From: Amycolatopsis deserti
GTDB taxonomy: Bacteria > Actinomycetota > Actinomycetes > Mycobacteriales > Pseudonocardiaceae
Length of the DNA stretch: 64,000 nucleotides
Direction: 5' to 3'
NCBI RefSeq assembly: GCF_014653945.1
Contig: NZ_BNAU01000002.1
Location: 1,235,914 to 1,299,913 of the forward strand
Both the position numbers and the translations under genes were made by a program. Position 1 is the stretch's first letter, and the number at the start of each line of letters is the position of its first letter. Of this stretch, positions 17,371-26,797 are shown piece by piece. The notes beneath the pieces are model-generated. The model worked only from the letters and a program-made list of their open reading frames with translations, ran no database searches and was not told the origin of the DNA.

Positions 17371-18237
17371 ATGCGCCGCAGCATGCTCGTTCTCCTGGTC
17401 GCCGCCTGCACGTTGCTCGCCTCGACGCTCACAGCCTCCGCCGCGCCCCGGTACCGGCACTACGTCGCCCTCGGTGACTCCTACACGGCCGGCCCGCTGA
17501 TCCCGCTGCAGCGCCTCGACCCGGTCGGCTGCTTCCGCTCCACCGGCAACTACCCGTCGCTGCTGGCGGTCGCGCTGCGGGTCGGCTCGTTCACCGACGT
17601 CTCGTGCAGCGGCGCGGACACCCACGACATGGTCGCCCCGCAGGACGTGCTGCTCGGCCCGAACCCGCCGCAGCTGGACGCCCTGCGGCCGGACACCGAC
17701 CTGGTCACGCTCGGCATCGGCGGCAACGACTACGGCGTGTTCGGCACGATCATCGACACCTGCCCGGGCCTGCGCGCCTCCGATCCGGCCGGCAACCCGT
17801 GCGAGCGCCACTTCACCGTCAACGGGGTCGACACGATCAAGGCCCGGCTGCCGCAGACCCAGGCCAACGTGACCGCGGTGCTCGGCGAGATCCACGACCG
17901 CGCGCCGAACGCCGAGGTGCTGGTGATCGGCTACCCGCGCATCGCGCCGCCGACCGGCACCTGCCCGGACGTCCTGCCCTTCGCCGACGGCGACTACCCG
18001 TGGCTCAACAGCGTCGAGGAAGAACTCAACGCGGCGCTGGAAAAGGCGGTCGCCGACGACGGTGACGCGTCCTATGTGGACACCTTCGCCCCGTCGCTGG
18101 GCCACGACGCGTGCGCCCCGCCCGGGCAGGCGTGGATCAACGGCAAGGACCTCAAGCCGTGGGCCGCGAACTACCACCCGTTCTTCACCGGGATGCAGGG
18201 CGTCGCCGCGGTGACGTACGCGCAGCTACGCGATTGA
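17371..18237 (+). CDS. Secreted SGNH/GDSL hydrolase (lipase/esterase)
   Basis: Exported esterase or lipase of 288 aa. The signal peptide is residues 1-25 (LVLLVAACTLLASTLTASAA). SGNH blocks are in order: GDSYTAG with the nucleophile Ser (about 38), the oxyanion GGND (about 113-116) and the His in NYHPFFTG near the C-terminus. Six cysteines in the mature part suggest three disulfides, as in the secreted SGNH lipase of Streptomyces coelicolor. Monocistronic; the last 12 bases overlap the convergent anti-sigma-type gene. Confidence 0.92.
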   Translation: MRRSMLVLLVAACTLLASTLTASAAPRYRHYVALGDSYTAGPLIPLQRLDPVGCFRSTGNYPSLLAVALRVGSFTDVSCSGADTHDMVAPQDVLLGPNPPQLDALRPDTDLVTLGIGGNDYGVFGTIIDTCPGLRASDPAGNPCERHFTVNGVDTIKARLPQTQANVTAVLGEIHDRAPNAEVLVIGYPRIAPPTGTCPDVLPFADGDYPWLNSVEEELNAALEKAVADDGDASYVDTFAPSLGHDACAPPGQAWINGKDLKPWAANYHPFFTGMQGVAAVTYAQLRD

Positions 18238-18663
18238 CCGCTCGGCGTGCGGGAGCTGCCACGTCATCGACACCGTGGTGCCCTCGTCGGTCGCCTTGAC
18301 CTCGACGTGCCCGGCCAGGCCGCGGATCAGTTGGAGGCCGCGACCGTCGGACATCGAGCGTCCCCGCGGCGGCATCTTCCAGCGGCCGCGGTCGATGACG
18401 GTGACCGCGATCAGGTCGTGGTCCCGGCTCGCGTGCAGCTCCACCGGCCCGTCGATGCCCTCCGGGTAGGCGTGGGTCACCGAGTTCGCCAGCGCCTCGT
18501 AGCCGGCGAGACCGATCGCGTGCGCGAGGTGGCCCGGGAGGTCGAGGTCGTGTGCCCACCGCACGAGCTCGTACCGCAGCGCGGTGATGTCACGCGGTGA
18601 GGCGGGCCAGCGGCAGTGCAGGCTGGTCTCGGTGCACCCCGACGGCCTGGGCGTGGTGTCCAT
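18226..18663 (-). CDS. RsbW-type ATP-binding protein (possible anti-sigma factor)
   Basis: GHKL ATPase domain protein of 145 aa, like SpoIIAB/RsbW serine kinases. The N box is EALANSVTHAYPEG, the G1 region is VIDRGRWK and the G2 region is SDGRGLQLIRGLAG. I start at the ATG at 18663 because GGGGAAAG precedes it; an upstream in-frame start at 18684 would add seven residues. It has no adjacent anti-anti-sigma or PP2C gene, so its partner sigma factor is unknown. Such orphan ATPases are numerous in actinomycetes. Confidence 0.82.
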   Translation of the reverse strand: MDTTPRPSGCTETSLHCRWPASPRDITALRYELVRWAHDLDLPGHLAHAIGLAGYEALANSVTHAYPEGIDGPVELHASRDHDLIAVTVIDRGRWKMPPRGRSMSDGRGLQLIRGLAGHVEVKATDEGTTVSMTWQLPHAERSIA

Positions 18664-18702
18664 CGGCTTTCCCCACTCGAGCACCTACAGGTCCGCCCAT
18701 CT

Positions 18703-20232
18703 TCACACTTGCGTGGGAACCGCTGAAGGGTCCTTGGGCCTTTCCGGGAGAATCGCGCCGATCTGCCGTTTCAGGATCTTTCCGGTCGGCCCCTTCGGCA
18801 GTTCCGGAACCAGCCACACCTGGCGCGGGTACTTGTAGGCGGCGACCCGCTCCTTGACGTATTCCCGCAGCTCATCGGCTGTCGCGGCGGCCCCGGACTT
18901 GAGCGCGACGGCCGCCGCGACCTCCTCGCCGTGGGTGGGGTGCGGCACGCCGACAACCGCGGCCTCCGCGACCGCCGGGTGTTCGTAGAGGACCTCTTCG
19001 ATTTCCCGCGGATACACGTTGTAGCCGCCGCGGATGATGAGGTCCTTCTTCCGGTCGACGATGAAGTAGTAGCCGTCCTCGTCCTGCCGGGCCAGGTCAC
19101 CGGTGCGCAGCCAGCCGTCCGGGATCGCCTCTGCTGTGGCCTCCGGCAGGTTCCAGTAACCCCGCATCACGTTCGGGCCCTGCACGGCGATCTCCCCGAT
19201 CTCGCCGGGCGCGACCTCCGCCCCGTCGGCGCCCAGCAGCCGCACCCGCACGCCGTCGATGGGGGTGCCGATCGACCCGGCCTTGCGCGGCCGGTCCGGG
19301 TGGTTGAAGGTGACCACCGGCGAGGTCTCCGACAGCCCGTAGCCCTCCAGGATCGCGCACCCGAAAGCCTTCTCGAACCCGTGCAGGACCTCGACCGGCA
19401 GCGCGGCGCCACCGGACACGCACACCCGCAGCGCGCTCGCGTCGATCTCGGCCGCGCGGGGGTGCTGCAGCAGCGCGCCGTACATGGTCGGCACGCCTTC
19501 GAAGACGGTGACGGCGAACCGCTCGATCGCGTCGAGCACGGCGGCCGGCTCGAACCGCGGCACCAAGACCAGGCACGAGCCGCGGTAGACCGCCGCGTTG
19601 AGCGCGCAGGCCTGCCCGAACGTGTGGAACAGCGGCAGGCAGCCCATGACCACGTCGGACGGCCGCAGGTCGATCAGGGTGCTCGCGACGGTGGTGATGT
19701 TGCTGCGCAGGTTGGCGTGGGTGAGCACGGCGCCCTTGGGCCGCCCGGTGGTGCCCGAGGTGTAGAGGATGACCGCCGGGTCGTCGTCCTCGCGCGGCGC
19801 GATCTCCGGCTGCGGTTCGGCGGTCAACCCGGTCAGGAACGCCGCCGGGTCGACGACCGTGCACGGCACCCCGGCCGCGGCGGCGGCCTTGCCCGCCTCC
19901 TCGGCGACCCCGGTGAACACGAACAGCCGCACGGCGCCGGAGTCGGTCAGGTAGTGCTCCACCTCGCGGGCCTTGAGCAGCGGGTTCATCGGCACGACCA
20001 CGCCGCCGGCACGCAGGATGCCGTAGTAGAGGGCGGCGAAGGGCAGGACGTTCGGCAGCATCACGCACACCCGCTCACCGGACTGGAGCCCGTCGGCCCG
20101 CAGCTGGGCGGCGACCTTGGCGGCGGCCTCGTCCAGACCGGCGTAGGTCAGCACCGTCTCGCCGAGGCGCTGGGCGGGCGCGTCCGGCTGCCGCCGCGCG
20201 GTGTTGGCCAGGATGTGCGCGAGATTCGTCAT
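18703..20232 (-). CDS. fadD: Long-chain fatty-acid-CoA ligase
   Basis: AMP-forming acyl-CoA synthetase of the ANL superfamily, 509 aa. Core motifs: the P-loop YTSGTTGRPKGAVLTH, EGYGLSETSP, GWLRTGDLARQDEDGYYFIVDR and the C-terminal catalytic Lys in PTGKILKR. The ATG at 20232 has GGAGGAC upstream. Family members activate fatty or related carboxylic acids with ATP and CoA. Divergent from a PucR regulator with about 106 bases between them, so that regulator may control it. The symbol follows the general family; exact chain preference is unknown. Confidence 0.88.
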   Translation of the reverse strand: MTNLAHILANTARRQPDAPAQRLGETVLTYAGLDEAAAKVAAQLRADGLQSGERVCVMLPNVLPFAALYYGILRAGGVVVPMNPLLKAREVEHYLTDSGAVRLFVFTGVAEEAGKAAAAAGVPCTVVDPAAFLTGLTAEPQPEIAPREDDDPAVILYTSGTTGRPKGAVLTHANLRSNITTVASTLIDLRPSDVVMGCLPLFHTFGQACALNAAVYRGSCLVLVPRFEPAAVLDAIERFAVTVFEGVPTMYGALLQHPRAAEIDASALRVCVSGGAALPVEVLHGFEKAFGCAILEGYGLSETSPVVTFNHPDRPRKAGSIGTPIDGVRVRLLGADGAEVAPGEIGEIAVQGPNVMRGYWNLPEATAEAIPDGWLRTGDLARQDEDGYYFIVDRKKDLIIRGGYNVYPREIEEVLYEHPAVAEAAVVGVPHPTHGEEVAAAVALKSGAAATADELREYVKERVAAYKYPRQVWLVPELPKGPTGKILKRQIGAILPERPKDPSAVPTQV

Positions 20233-20338
20233 CGAATGTCCTCCGCTAGCTCGTTCCGACCATCGTGCGTGCCCACCGCCCGCCCGGCCCATGTCCGCGC
20301 GGACAACCAGCACCCCTTCCTCGTTGTCATGGGGAACA

Positions 20339-21514
20339 ATGGGGGACGTGTCGCGCACCGCCCCCGGCCTGCCGACCGTGGCGGCGACCCTGCTGGCACG
20401 GCTGGACTCGTTCGCCGCCGAGATGACCGCCCGGATCCGGGACGAGATCGACTTCTACGTGGTCAGCGACGACGTGCCGGACAGCTCGCTGGCCGCGTCC
20501 GTGCAGGACAACCTCCGGCTGATCCTGCACGCCCTGATCGCGGGCGAGCCGCCGGACCTGGCCGCCGCGCACGCCACCGGGCGCGAGCGGGCCTGGCAGG
20601 CCGCGCCGCTGCCCGAGGTGCTGGCCGCCTTCCGGGTCGGGTTCGGCGCGCTGTGGGCCGCGATCGCCGCCGAGGCCCGCGCGACGGGGGCGATCGACGA
20701 CGCGGCCCTGGTCGACATGGTCGCCGAGGTGTGGCAACTGGCCGGGGACGTCGCCGACGCGATGACCGCGGCCTACCGCGACGCCGTCGCGGAGATGATG
20801 CTGCGCGACGAGCACCGCCGGTCGGTGCTCGTCGAAGCGCTGCTGTCCGGGGAGATCGCCGACCAGCGGTCGCTGTGGGAAACCGCGCACGCGCTGCGGC
20901 TACCGGTGGAAGGACGGTTCCTGGTCGTGGCGGCGGCGACGCCCGCACCCGGCCGGGAAGCCCTGCCGGAGATCGCCTCCCGGCTGGACGCCTCCGACAT
21001 CCGGTCGGCCTGGCGGTTGCAGCCGAACCAGCAGATCGGCGTGCTGTCGCTACCCGCATCGGCCACTGTGGACGGTGTGCTCGCGTTGCTGCGCCGGGCG
21101 AACGCGCGCGCGGGGGTCAGCCCGCTGTACTCCGCGCTGCGGGAGACACCGCAGGCGCTGCAGTTCGCGCGGCTGGCGCTGCGCGGGCTCGGCGAGGGCG
21201 AGGTCGCGCAGTTCGCCGACACACCGCTCGCGGTGCTGATGGCCGCGGCGCCCGCTGAAGCCGGGCAGGTCGCCGCCCGTGTGCTCGGCCCGGTGCTGGA
21301 GCTGGGTGACGGCGCGACGCTGCTGGACACGCTGGAGTGCTGGTTCGGCTCGGGTGGATCGGCGGGTGAGGCGGCGCGGCGGCTGTTCTGCCACCCCAAC
21401 ACCGTGCGGTACCGGCTGCGGCGGATCGAGGAGCTGACCGGGCGGAAGCTGGCGGACCCCGCGGCGGTCGCGGAGCTGTCCGCAGCCCTGCAAGCCTTAC
21501 GCATGCTTCCCTAA
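20339..21514 (+). CDS. PucR/CdaR-type helix-turn-helix regulator
   Basis: Transcription activator-like protein of 391 aa. The N-terminal sensor region (about 1-160) carries an RsbRD-like helical domain, the middle (about 170-280) fits a degenerate GGDEF/CdaR region, and the C-terminus is the PucR helix-turn-helix (SAGEAARRLFCHPNTVRYRL then RRIEELTG). The ATG at 20339 is preceded by GGGGAA; earlier in-frame starts would add residues encoded over the fadD promoter. Divergent from fadD, which is the obvious target; related pairs of PucR and fadD are common in actinobacteria. Confidence 0.88.
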   Translation: MGDVSRTAPGLPTVAATLLARLDSFAAEMTARIRDEIDFYVVSDDVPDSSLAASVQDNLRLILHALIAGEPPDLAAAHATGRERAWQAAPLPEVLAAFRVGFGALWAAIAAEARATGAIDDAALVDMVAEVWQLAGDVADAMTAAYRDAVAEMMLRDEHRRSVLVEALLSGEIADQRSLWETAHALRLPVEGRFLVVAAATPAPGREALPEIASRLDASDIRSAWRLQPNQQIGVLSLPASATVDGVLALLRRANARAGVSPLYSALRETPQALQFARLALRGLGEGEVAQFADTPLAVLMAAAPAEAGQVAARVLGPVLELGDGATLLDTLECWFGSGGSAGEAARRLFCHPNTVRYRLRRIEELTGRKLADPAAVAELSAALQALRMLP

Positions 21515-21540
21515 TCTTCCCTATCTGCTACCTTGAACGT

Positions 21541-21870
21541 ATGTACAAGGTGATTGAGAGCCGGATCGCGTCCGAGGCCGATGCGATCGAGGCGATGGGG
21601 CAGCTCTACGGCCAGGAGGTCGAGATGGTCGTCCTGCCGGTGGAGCAGCTGGACCCGGGGTTCTTCGACCTGAGCACGGGCATCGCCGGCGCGGTCACCC
21701 AGAAGTTCCTCAACTACGGGTTCCGGCTGGCGATCGTCGGCGACATCGAGCGGTTCACCGCGGCGAGCGAGGCGCTGGCCGCGTACGTGCGGGAGTCGAA
21801 CCGGGGCAGGCAGGTGTGGTTCCTGTCCGATGTGGACGCGCTGGAGGCCCGGCTCCGGCCCGCCGCCTGA
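21541..21870 (+). CDS. DUF4180 family protein
   Basis: Cytoplasmic protein of 109 aa with the DUF4180 core FFDLSTGIAGAVTQKFLNYG and RLAIVGDIERF followed by RESNRGRQVWFLSD. Function unknown. A possible -10 element TACCTT (21529-21534) ends six bases before the ATG and no ribosome site fits between, so the message may be leaderless. It follows the PucR gene with a 26-base gap and might be partly co-transcribed with it. Confidence 0.8.
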   Translation: MYKVIESRIASEADAIEAMGQLYGQEVEMVVLPVEQLDPGFFDLSTGIAGAVTQKFLNYGFRLAIVGDIERFTAASEALAAYVRESNRGRQVWFLSDVDALEARLRPAA

Positions 21871-21916
21871 GGAACCGTTTCCGCCACATCGACGTCTCAC
21901 CCGCGGTTTCCGATGA

Positions 21917-23080
21917 TCAACTGGGAGTGACGACGCGGCCTTCGACAGCGCCCGGGGCTGGTCGATCAGCGCGGACCAGGACGTCGAGTTCGCCCACCCC
22001 ACGGGTGCGCCGCGGGCCGGGCTGCTGCTCGTGCGCGCGAGTGGCCCGGACGGGGTGCACGTGGTCGCGCACGACGCCGTCACCGGGGCGATCCGGTGGA
22101 GCAGCGCGCCGGTGCCGGAACCCGAGGGCGATCTCGACTCGACGGTGTTCGTGACCACTGACGGGGGCCGCGAGTACGCGGTACTGGCCACCACCGGCGC
22201 GGGCGAGGACAACGGCGTGGACAAACCCGCGCGGAGCACGCACCTCTACGTCTACGGCACCGACTCGTCCGGTCCGGTCACGGCCGAACGGGAGATCAGC
22301 CTGCCCGTCGCGGTCGGTGACTACTGGGCCCAGTCCGACGGCCGGGTCTTCCTCGAGAACGGCGACGGCGTCACGGTGGTGCGCGTCGCGGACGGCAGCA
22401 TGACGAGCTACCCGGAGGACGACGGCGAACTGCGGCCGCCGAAGGACTGCCCGCATGCCATCGGGTCGTGCACCGACCGGGTGAACGTGGTCGCGATGAC
22501 CGCGAACGGCCCGCTGGTGCAGGGTTTCCAGGCGTTCTGGGTTCCGGGCGGGTGGATCAGCGACGACGTGGTGCCGGCCGGCGCGAGTCCGAACGAGGGG
22601 TTCCGCAACGTCGAGATCGTCGCGTCCCCGGACGGCGAGGCGATCCTCGCCGGCTGGCCGACCGAGGACCCCACGGAGTGGCTGTGGGCGCTGCACGACG
22701 GCGCCACCGGGCGGGTCCGCGGCTCCGTGGTGTGCGACCTCGACTCGGCGGCGCACGGCCCGTCCGGCCTCACCCCGGTGGTGTCCGGCCGATTCCTGGT
22801 CGCCGGGTTCGCGGCGTTCGACCTGCGGACCGGGCAGGGCCAGTGCTTCGCCGAGACCGCGGGCCGGCGGGCGATCGAATTGACCGCGGTCGCCGCGGAC
22901 GGCACCGCGTACGGCACGGCGGGCAGCGAAGACACGCCGGTGAGCGTTTCGCTGAGCACCGGCCGCGCGACGCCGCTGCCGGACGGCACGACGATCCCCG
23001 ACGGTGTCGCGGCAGGGTCGGCGTACCTGGGCACCGCCACCAACGGTGGCGAGAGCATCCTCGTCTTCCCGCCCGCCTAG
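21917..23080 (+). pseudogene. 5'-truncated beta-propeller-like (PQQ-type) protein
   Basis: A long frame of propeller-like sequence (VVAHDAVTGAIRWSSAPVPE, THLYVYGTDSSGPVTAERE, WLWALHDGATGRVRG, FLVAGFAAFDLRTGQGQ) runs to the stop at 23080. Protein-like sequence in the same frame continues upstream of the first usable GTG (22031) as DDAAFDSARGWSISADQD and then hits a TGA at 21914-21916. No signal peptide or lipobox is found, although such proteins are normally exported. I read this as a gene that lost its 5' end, or has a frameshift near 21925. A GTG start at 22031 would give 349 aa and cannot be excluded. Confidence 0.6.
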
Positions 23081-23090
23081 GGTGAGTGCC

Positions 23091-23582
23091 ATGACACGCG
23101 GCGACTTTCGTCCCCCGAGCCTGAACGCGGACGAGCAGACCACACTGGTGGCCTTCCTCGATTACCTGCGCGAAGCGATCATCGCCAAGGCCACCGGTGT
23201 GCCGGACGAGGCCGCGCGCGCCGCGGGGGTCCCCTCCGGCACGAGCCTGCTGCGGCTGGTGAAGCACCTGACGGCGGTCGAGCACAACTGGTTCGTGTGG
23301 GCCTACGCGGGCGAAGAGGTCGAGCTGTGGGACGACGACGCCTTGCCCGCCGCGGCCGACACGACGGACTCACTGGTCGCCGAGTACCGCGCGATGGTGA
23401 AGCGCTGCAACGAGATCGTCGCCGGGTGCGCCGACCTGGACCGGCCGGGCGTCCGTTCGCTGCGGGAGACCGAGCCACCGTCGATGCGCTGGGTGCTCGT
23501 GCACATGATCGAGGAGACCGCCCGGCACGCCGGCCACGCCGACATCCTGCGCGAGCAGATCGACGGCTCCACCGGCCGCTGA
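23091..23582 (+). CDS. DinB family protein (mycothiol transferase-like)
   Basis: Four-helix-bundle metal protein of the DinB/DUF664 superfamily, 163 aa. The metal histidines fit LVKHLTAVEHNWFVW (first His pair) and MIEETARHAGHADILREQID (C-terminal ARHAGHAD motif), the form typical of actinobacterial proteins thought to use mycothiol as thiol cofactor. The ATG at 23091 follows GGTGAG. Ten bases after the propeller gene remnant. Substrate unknown; detoxification is the usual suggestion. Confidence 0.88.
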   Translation: MTRGDFRPPSLNADEQTTLVAFLDYLREAIIAKATGVPDEAARAAGVPSGTSLLRLVKHLTAVEHNWFVWAYAGEEVELWDDDALPAAADTTDSLVAEYRAMVKRCNEIVAGCADLDRPGVRSLRETEPPSMRWVLVHMIEETARHAGHADILREQIDGSTGR

Positions 23583-23639
23583 CGGGGGGCGAGCCGAGGC
23601 CGTCCGGGTGGGAAGCGGCGCGCTGATCGTTCCGCCCAC

Positions 23640-23870
23640 CGCGAACGCGGCGCTACCGGCGCCGGGCCCGGTCTGCTGCTCCCGGCGATCGCCGCCGGGC
23701 TGGAGACCCGCCACCTCGTCTGGATCGGCGCGGCCGTGCCGGACGTCGGCGGTGGCGGCTGGATGCGCCGCGCGGCGCGCGAACGCCTCGGCACCGAACC
23801 GGTCGAGATCGAAAGCGAGCACTCCCCGCACGTCTCGCGCCCGGAGACCATCGCCGACTTCTCGACCGGA
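23640..23870 (+). pseudogene. Alpha/beta-hydrolase remnant
   Basis: In one frame without a normal start, the sequence reads GPGLLLPAIAAGLETRHLVW, IGAAVPDVGGGGW, then MRRAARERLGTEPVEIESEH and SPHVSRPETIADF. The first half matches the strand and helix after the nucleophile elbow of salicylate-esterase-type alpha/beta hydrolases, and the second half matches their C-terminal catalytic-His segment (HSPHLSRP). The roughly 100 residues that normally lie between are missing, as is the N-terminus with the Ser. So this is an internally deleted gene relic. Confidence 0.65.
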
Positions 23871-23889
23871 TCACCCAGCCCCCGAAGAG

Positions 23890-23919
23890 CGCACGGGCCG
23901 CCCGCGGACGGCCCGTGCG
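23890..23919 (-). terminator. Hairpin terminator after valS
   Basis: CGCACGGGCCG (23890-23900) and CGGCCCGTGCG (23909-23919) form a perfect 11-bp stem with an 8-base loop, three bases beyond the valS stop. A GC-rich stem without a U-run, typical for this group. Confidence 0.75.
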
Positions 23920-23921
23920 AC

Positions 23922-26546
23922 TCACGCCGCGGGCAGGGAACCCAGCCGCGCGGTCAGGCGCTCGATGTCGGCCGCCGCGGCGTCGCGGCGCACCTTGATC
24001 TTCTCGACCACCTCGGCCGGCGCCTTGTCCAGGAACGCCTGGTTGCCGAGCTTGCCCTCGGTCTGCTTGAGCTCCTTCTGCGCCGCGGCCAGGTCCTTCT
24101 CCAGCCGCTTGCGCTCGGCCGCCACGTCGACCGCGCCGGACAGGTCCAGCTCGACGTGCACGTTCCCGGTGGACAGGCTCACCTCGACCGAGGCCGACGC
24201 CGTGAACCCGTCCTCGGGGGCGGTCAGCCGCGCCAGCGCCCGCACCGCCTCCTCGTGCCCGGACACGTCGCCGAAGCCCTCGCCGTTCACCCGCGCCGCG
24301 ACGCGCTGGCCGGGCTTGAGGCCCTGGTCGGACCGGAACCGGCGGATCTCGGTGATCAGCTTCTGCACGTCGGCGATCCGGGCGTCGGCCGCGGCGTCGG
24401 CGTAGGAGGTGTCCGGCTTCGGCCAGGACGCGATCACGATCGACTCGCCGCCGGTCAGCGCCTGCCACAGCTTCTCGGTGATGAACGGGATCACCGGGTG
24501 CAGCAGCCGCAGCACGGTGTCGAACACGTGCCCGAGCACGGCGCGCGTGCTCTCGGCCCGGTCACCCGCGATCTGGACCTTCGCCAGCTCCAGGTACCAG
24601 TCGCACAGCTCGTCCCAGGTGAAGTGGTAGAGCCGGTCGATGGCCTTGGCGAACTGGAAGTCCTCCAGCAGGTCGTCCACTTCGGACACCGTGGTGGCGA
24701 GGCGGCCGAGGATCCAGCGGTCGGCCTCGGACAGCTCGGCGGCCGGCGGCAGCGGGGTCGCCACCGTCGCGCCGTTCATCAGCGCGAACTTGGTGGCGTT
24801 CCACAGCTTCGTGCAGAAGTTGCGCGAGCCGGCGGCCCACTCCTCGGCTAGCGCCATGTCCGCGCCGGGGTTCGCACCGCGGGCGAGGGTGAAGCGGGTG
24901 GCGTCGGCGCCGTAGCTGTCCATCCAGTCCAGCGGGTCGATGACGTTGCCGCGCGACTTCGACATCTTCTTGCCCTGCGCGTCGCGGATCAGCCCGTGCA
25001 GGTAGACGTGGTCGAACGGCTGGACGTCCTCGCCCGCGTACAGACCGAACATCATCATCCGGGCGACCCAGAAGAACAGGATGTCGTAGCCGGTGGACAG
25101 CACGGTGGTCGGGTAGAACTTCGCCAGGTCCGGCGTCTGCTCCGGCCAGCCCAGCGTGGACAGCGGCCACAGGCCCGAGGAGAACCAGGTGTCCAGGACG
25201 TCCGGGTCCTGGGTCCAGCCCTCGCCCGTGGGCGGCTGCTCGTCCGGGCCGACGCACACGGTCTCGCCGTTCGGGCCGTACCAGACCGGGATGCGGTGGC
25301 CCCACCACAACTGGCGCGAAATCGTCCAGTCGTGCATGTTGTCGACCCAGTCGAAGTAGCGCTTCTCCAGCTCCGGCGGGTGGATCTTGGTGCGCCCGTC
25401 GCGGACCGCGTCACCGGCCGCGCGGGCCAGCGGCTCGACCTTGACCCACCACTGCAGCGACAGCCGCGGCTCGACGACCGTGTCGCACCGCGAACAGTGC
25501 CCGACCGCGTGCAGGTACGGCCGCTTCTCCGCGACGATCCGGCCCTGCTCGCGCAGCGCGGCGACGATCGCCGGGCGCGCCTCGAACCGGTCGAGACCCT
25601 GGAACGGGCCCGGCGCGGTGATCGTGGCACGCTCGTCCATGATCGTCGGCATCGGCAGGTTGTGCCTGCGGCCGATCTCGAAGTCGTTCGGGTCGTGCGC
25701 CGGGGTGACCTTGACCGCGCCGGTGCCGAACTCCGGGTCGACGTGCTCGTCGGCGATGATCGGAATGCGGCGGCCGGTCAGCGGCAGCTCCACCTCGGTA
25801 CCGACCAGGTGCTTGTACCGCTCGTCGTCCGGGTGGACGGCGACCGCGGTGTCGCCGAGCATCGTCTCGGCGCGTGTGGTGGCCACGACGATCGAGTTCT
25901 CGCCCTCGCCGTAGCGGATCGAGACGAGCTCGCCCTCGTCCTCGGAGTGCTCGACCTCGATGTCCGACAGCGCGGTCAGGCAGCGCGGGCACCAGTTGAT
26001 GATGCGCTCGGCGCGGTAGATCAGGCCGTCGTCGTAGAGGCGCTTGAACATGGTCTGGACGGCGCGGGACAGGCCCTCGTCCATGGTGAAGCGCTCACGC
26101 GACCAGTCCACACCGTCGCCGAGGCGGCGCATCTGGCCGAGGATCTTGCCGCCGTACTCGGCCTTCCACTCCCAGACGCGCTCGACGAACTTCTCGCGGC
26201 CCAGGTCGTGGCGGGACTTACCGGACTTGGCCAGCTCGCGCTCGACGACGTTCTGGGTCGCGATGCCCGCGTGGTCCATGCCCGGCAGCCAGAGCACCTC
26301 GTAGCCCTGCATGCGGCGGCGGCGCGTCATCACGTCCATGAGGGTGTGGTTGAGCGCGTGCCCCATGTGCAGGCTGCCGGTCACGTTCGGCGGCGGCAGC
26401 ACGATGGTGAACGGAGGCTTGTCCGACCCGGCGTCGGCCGTGAAGTAGCCCGCGTCTACCCACCGCTGGTAGAGGGCGGCTTCTTCGTCGGCCGGGTTCC
26501 ACGCGGCCGGGAGGGCGGGCTGCTGGTCAGGGGCGTTCTCCGTCAC
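23922..26546 (-). CDS. valS: Valine-tRNA ligase
   Basis: Class Ia aminoacyl-tRNA synthetase that charges tRNA-Val and edits misactivated threonine. The HIGH motif is HMGH (60-63) in [15 protein letters not shown], the zinc-type cysteines are CPRC and CSRC, the editing domain runs about 210-350 ([20 protein letters not shown]), KMSKS is at 527-531 and the C-terminal coiled coil tRNA-binding arm runs about 810-874. Length 874 aa is normal. It starts with GTG. In most actinobacteria folC follows directly; here about 14 kb of other genes intervenes. I see no T-box leader in the 250 bases upstream. Confidence 0.97.
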   Translation of the reverse strand: MTENAPDQQPALPAAWNPADEEAALYQRWVDAGYFTADAGSDKPPFTIVLPPPNVTGSLHMGHALNHTLMDVMTRRRRMQGYEVLWLPGMDHAGIATQNVVERELAKSGKSRHDLGREKFVERVWEWKAEYGGKILGQMRRLGDGVDWSRERFTMDEGLSRAVQTMFKRLYDDGLIYRAERIINWCPRCLTALSDIEVEHSEDEGELVSIRYGEGENSIVVATTRAETMLGDTAVAVHPDDERYKHLVGTEVELPLTGRRIPIIADEHVDPEFGTGAVKVTPAHDPNDFEIGRRHNLPMPTIMDERATITAPGPFQGLDRFEARPAIVAALREQGRIVAEKRPYLHAVGHCSRCDTVVEPRLSLQWWVKVEPLARAAGDAVRDGRTKIHPPELEKRYFDWVDNMHDWTISRQLWWGHRIPVWYGPNGETVCVGPDEQPPTGEGWTQDPDVLDTWFSSGLWPLSTLGWPEQTPDLAKFYPTTVLSTGYDILFFWVARMMMFGLYAGEDVQPFDHVYLHGLIRDAQGKKMSKSRGNVIDPLDWMDSYGADATRFTLARGANPGADMALAEEWAAGSRNFCTKLWNATKFALMNGATVATPLPPAAELSEADRWILGRLATTVSEVDDLLEDFQFAKAIDRLYHFTWDELCDWYLELAKVQIAGDRAESTRAVLGHVFDTVLRLLHPVIPFITEKLWQALTGGESIVIASWPKPDTSYADAAADARIADVQKLITEIRRFRSDQGLKPGQRVAARVNGEGFGDVSGHEEAVRALARLTAPEDGFTASASVEVSLSTGNVHVELDLSGAVDVAAERKRLEKDLAAAQKELKQTEGKLGNQAFLDKAPAEVVEKIKVRRDAAAADIERLTARLGSLPAA

Positions 26547-26615
26547 AACCGGTAAGTGTACGAACCGGGTATTCAGCGCCGCATTCGCATCGCCTCCCGG
26601 CGCGGGGCGCCGGCC

Positions 26616-26760
26616 TCAGCGGGCGTCCGCGGCGATCACGCACCGGAAGCCGCCGTTGCCGCACGTGCGAGCCGGCCCCCCGGGCACCGCAAGCTCGCGC
26701 CGGTCGACGATCTGCGTCACGACTGCCGCGGACCCGGTAACGATCTCCGGCGCCGGTCGA
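26616..26760 (-). pseudogene. Possible C-terminal relic of a formylglycine-generating-enzyme-like gene
   Basis: The minus-strand frame ending at 26616 reads IVTGSAAVVTQIVDRREL, AVPGGPARTCGNGGFRCV and a short tail before the stop. GFRCV close to the C-terminus is the signature end of SUMF1/FGE-type domains. Nothing further upstream in that frame resembles the rest of the domain, so at most this is a relic. It accounts for part of the 250-base gap between valS and the next gene. Low confidence. Confidence 0.25.
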
Positions 26761-26797
26761 TCACAAGGCGAGATCGAACCGGAAGGGCGGGTCCGAA

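Noticed and set aside
26547-26797. Possible T-box leader of valS
   Set aside because: No T-box core sequence or specifier-type hairpin is recognisable upstream of valS; actinobacterial T-boxes are mostly on ileS.
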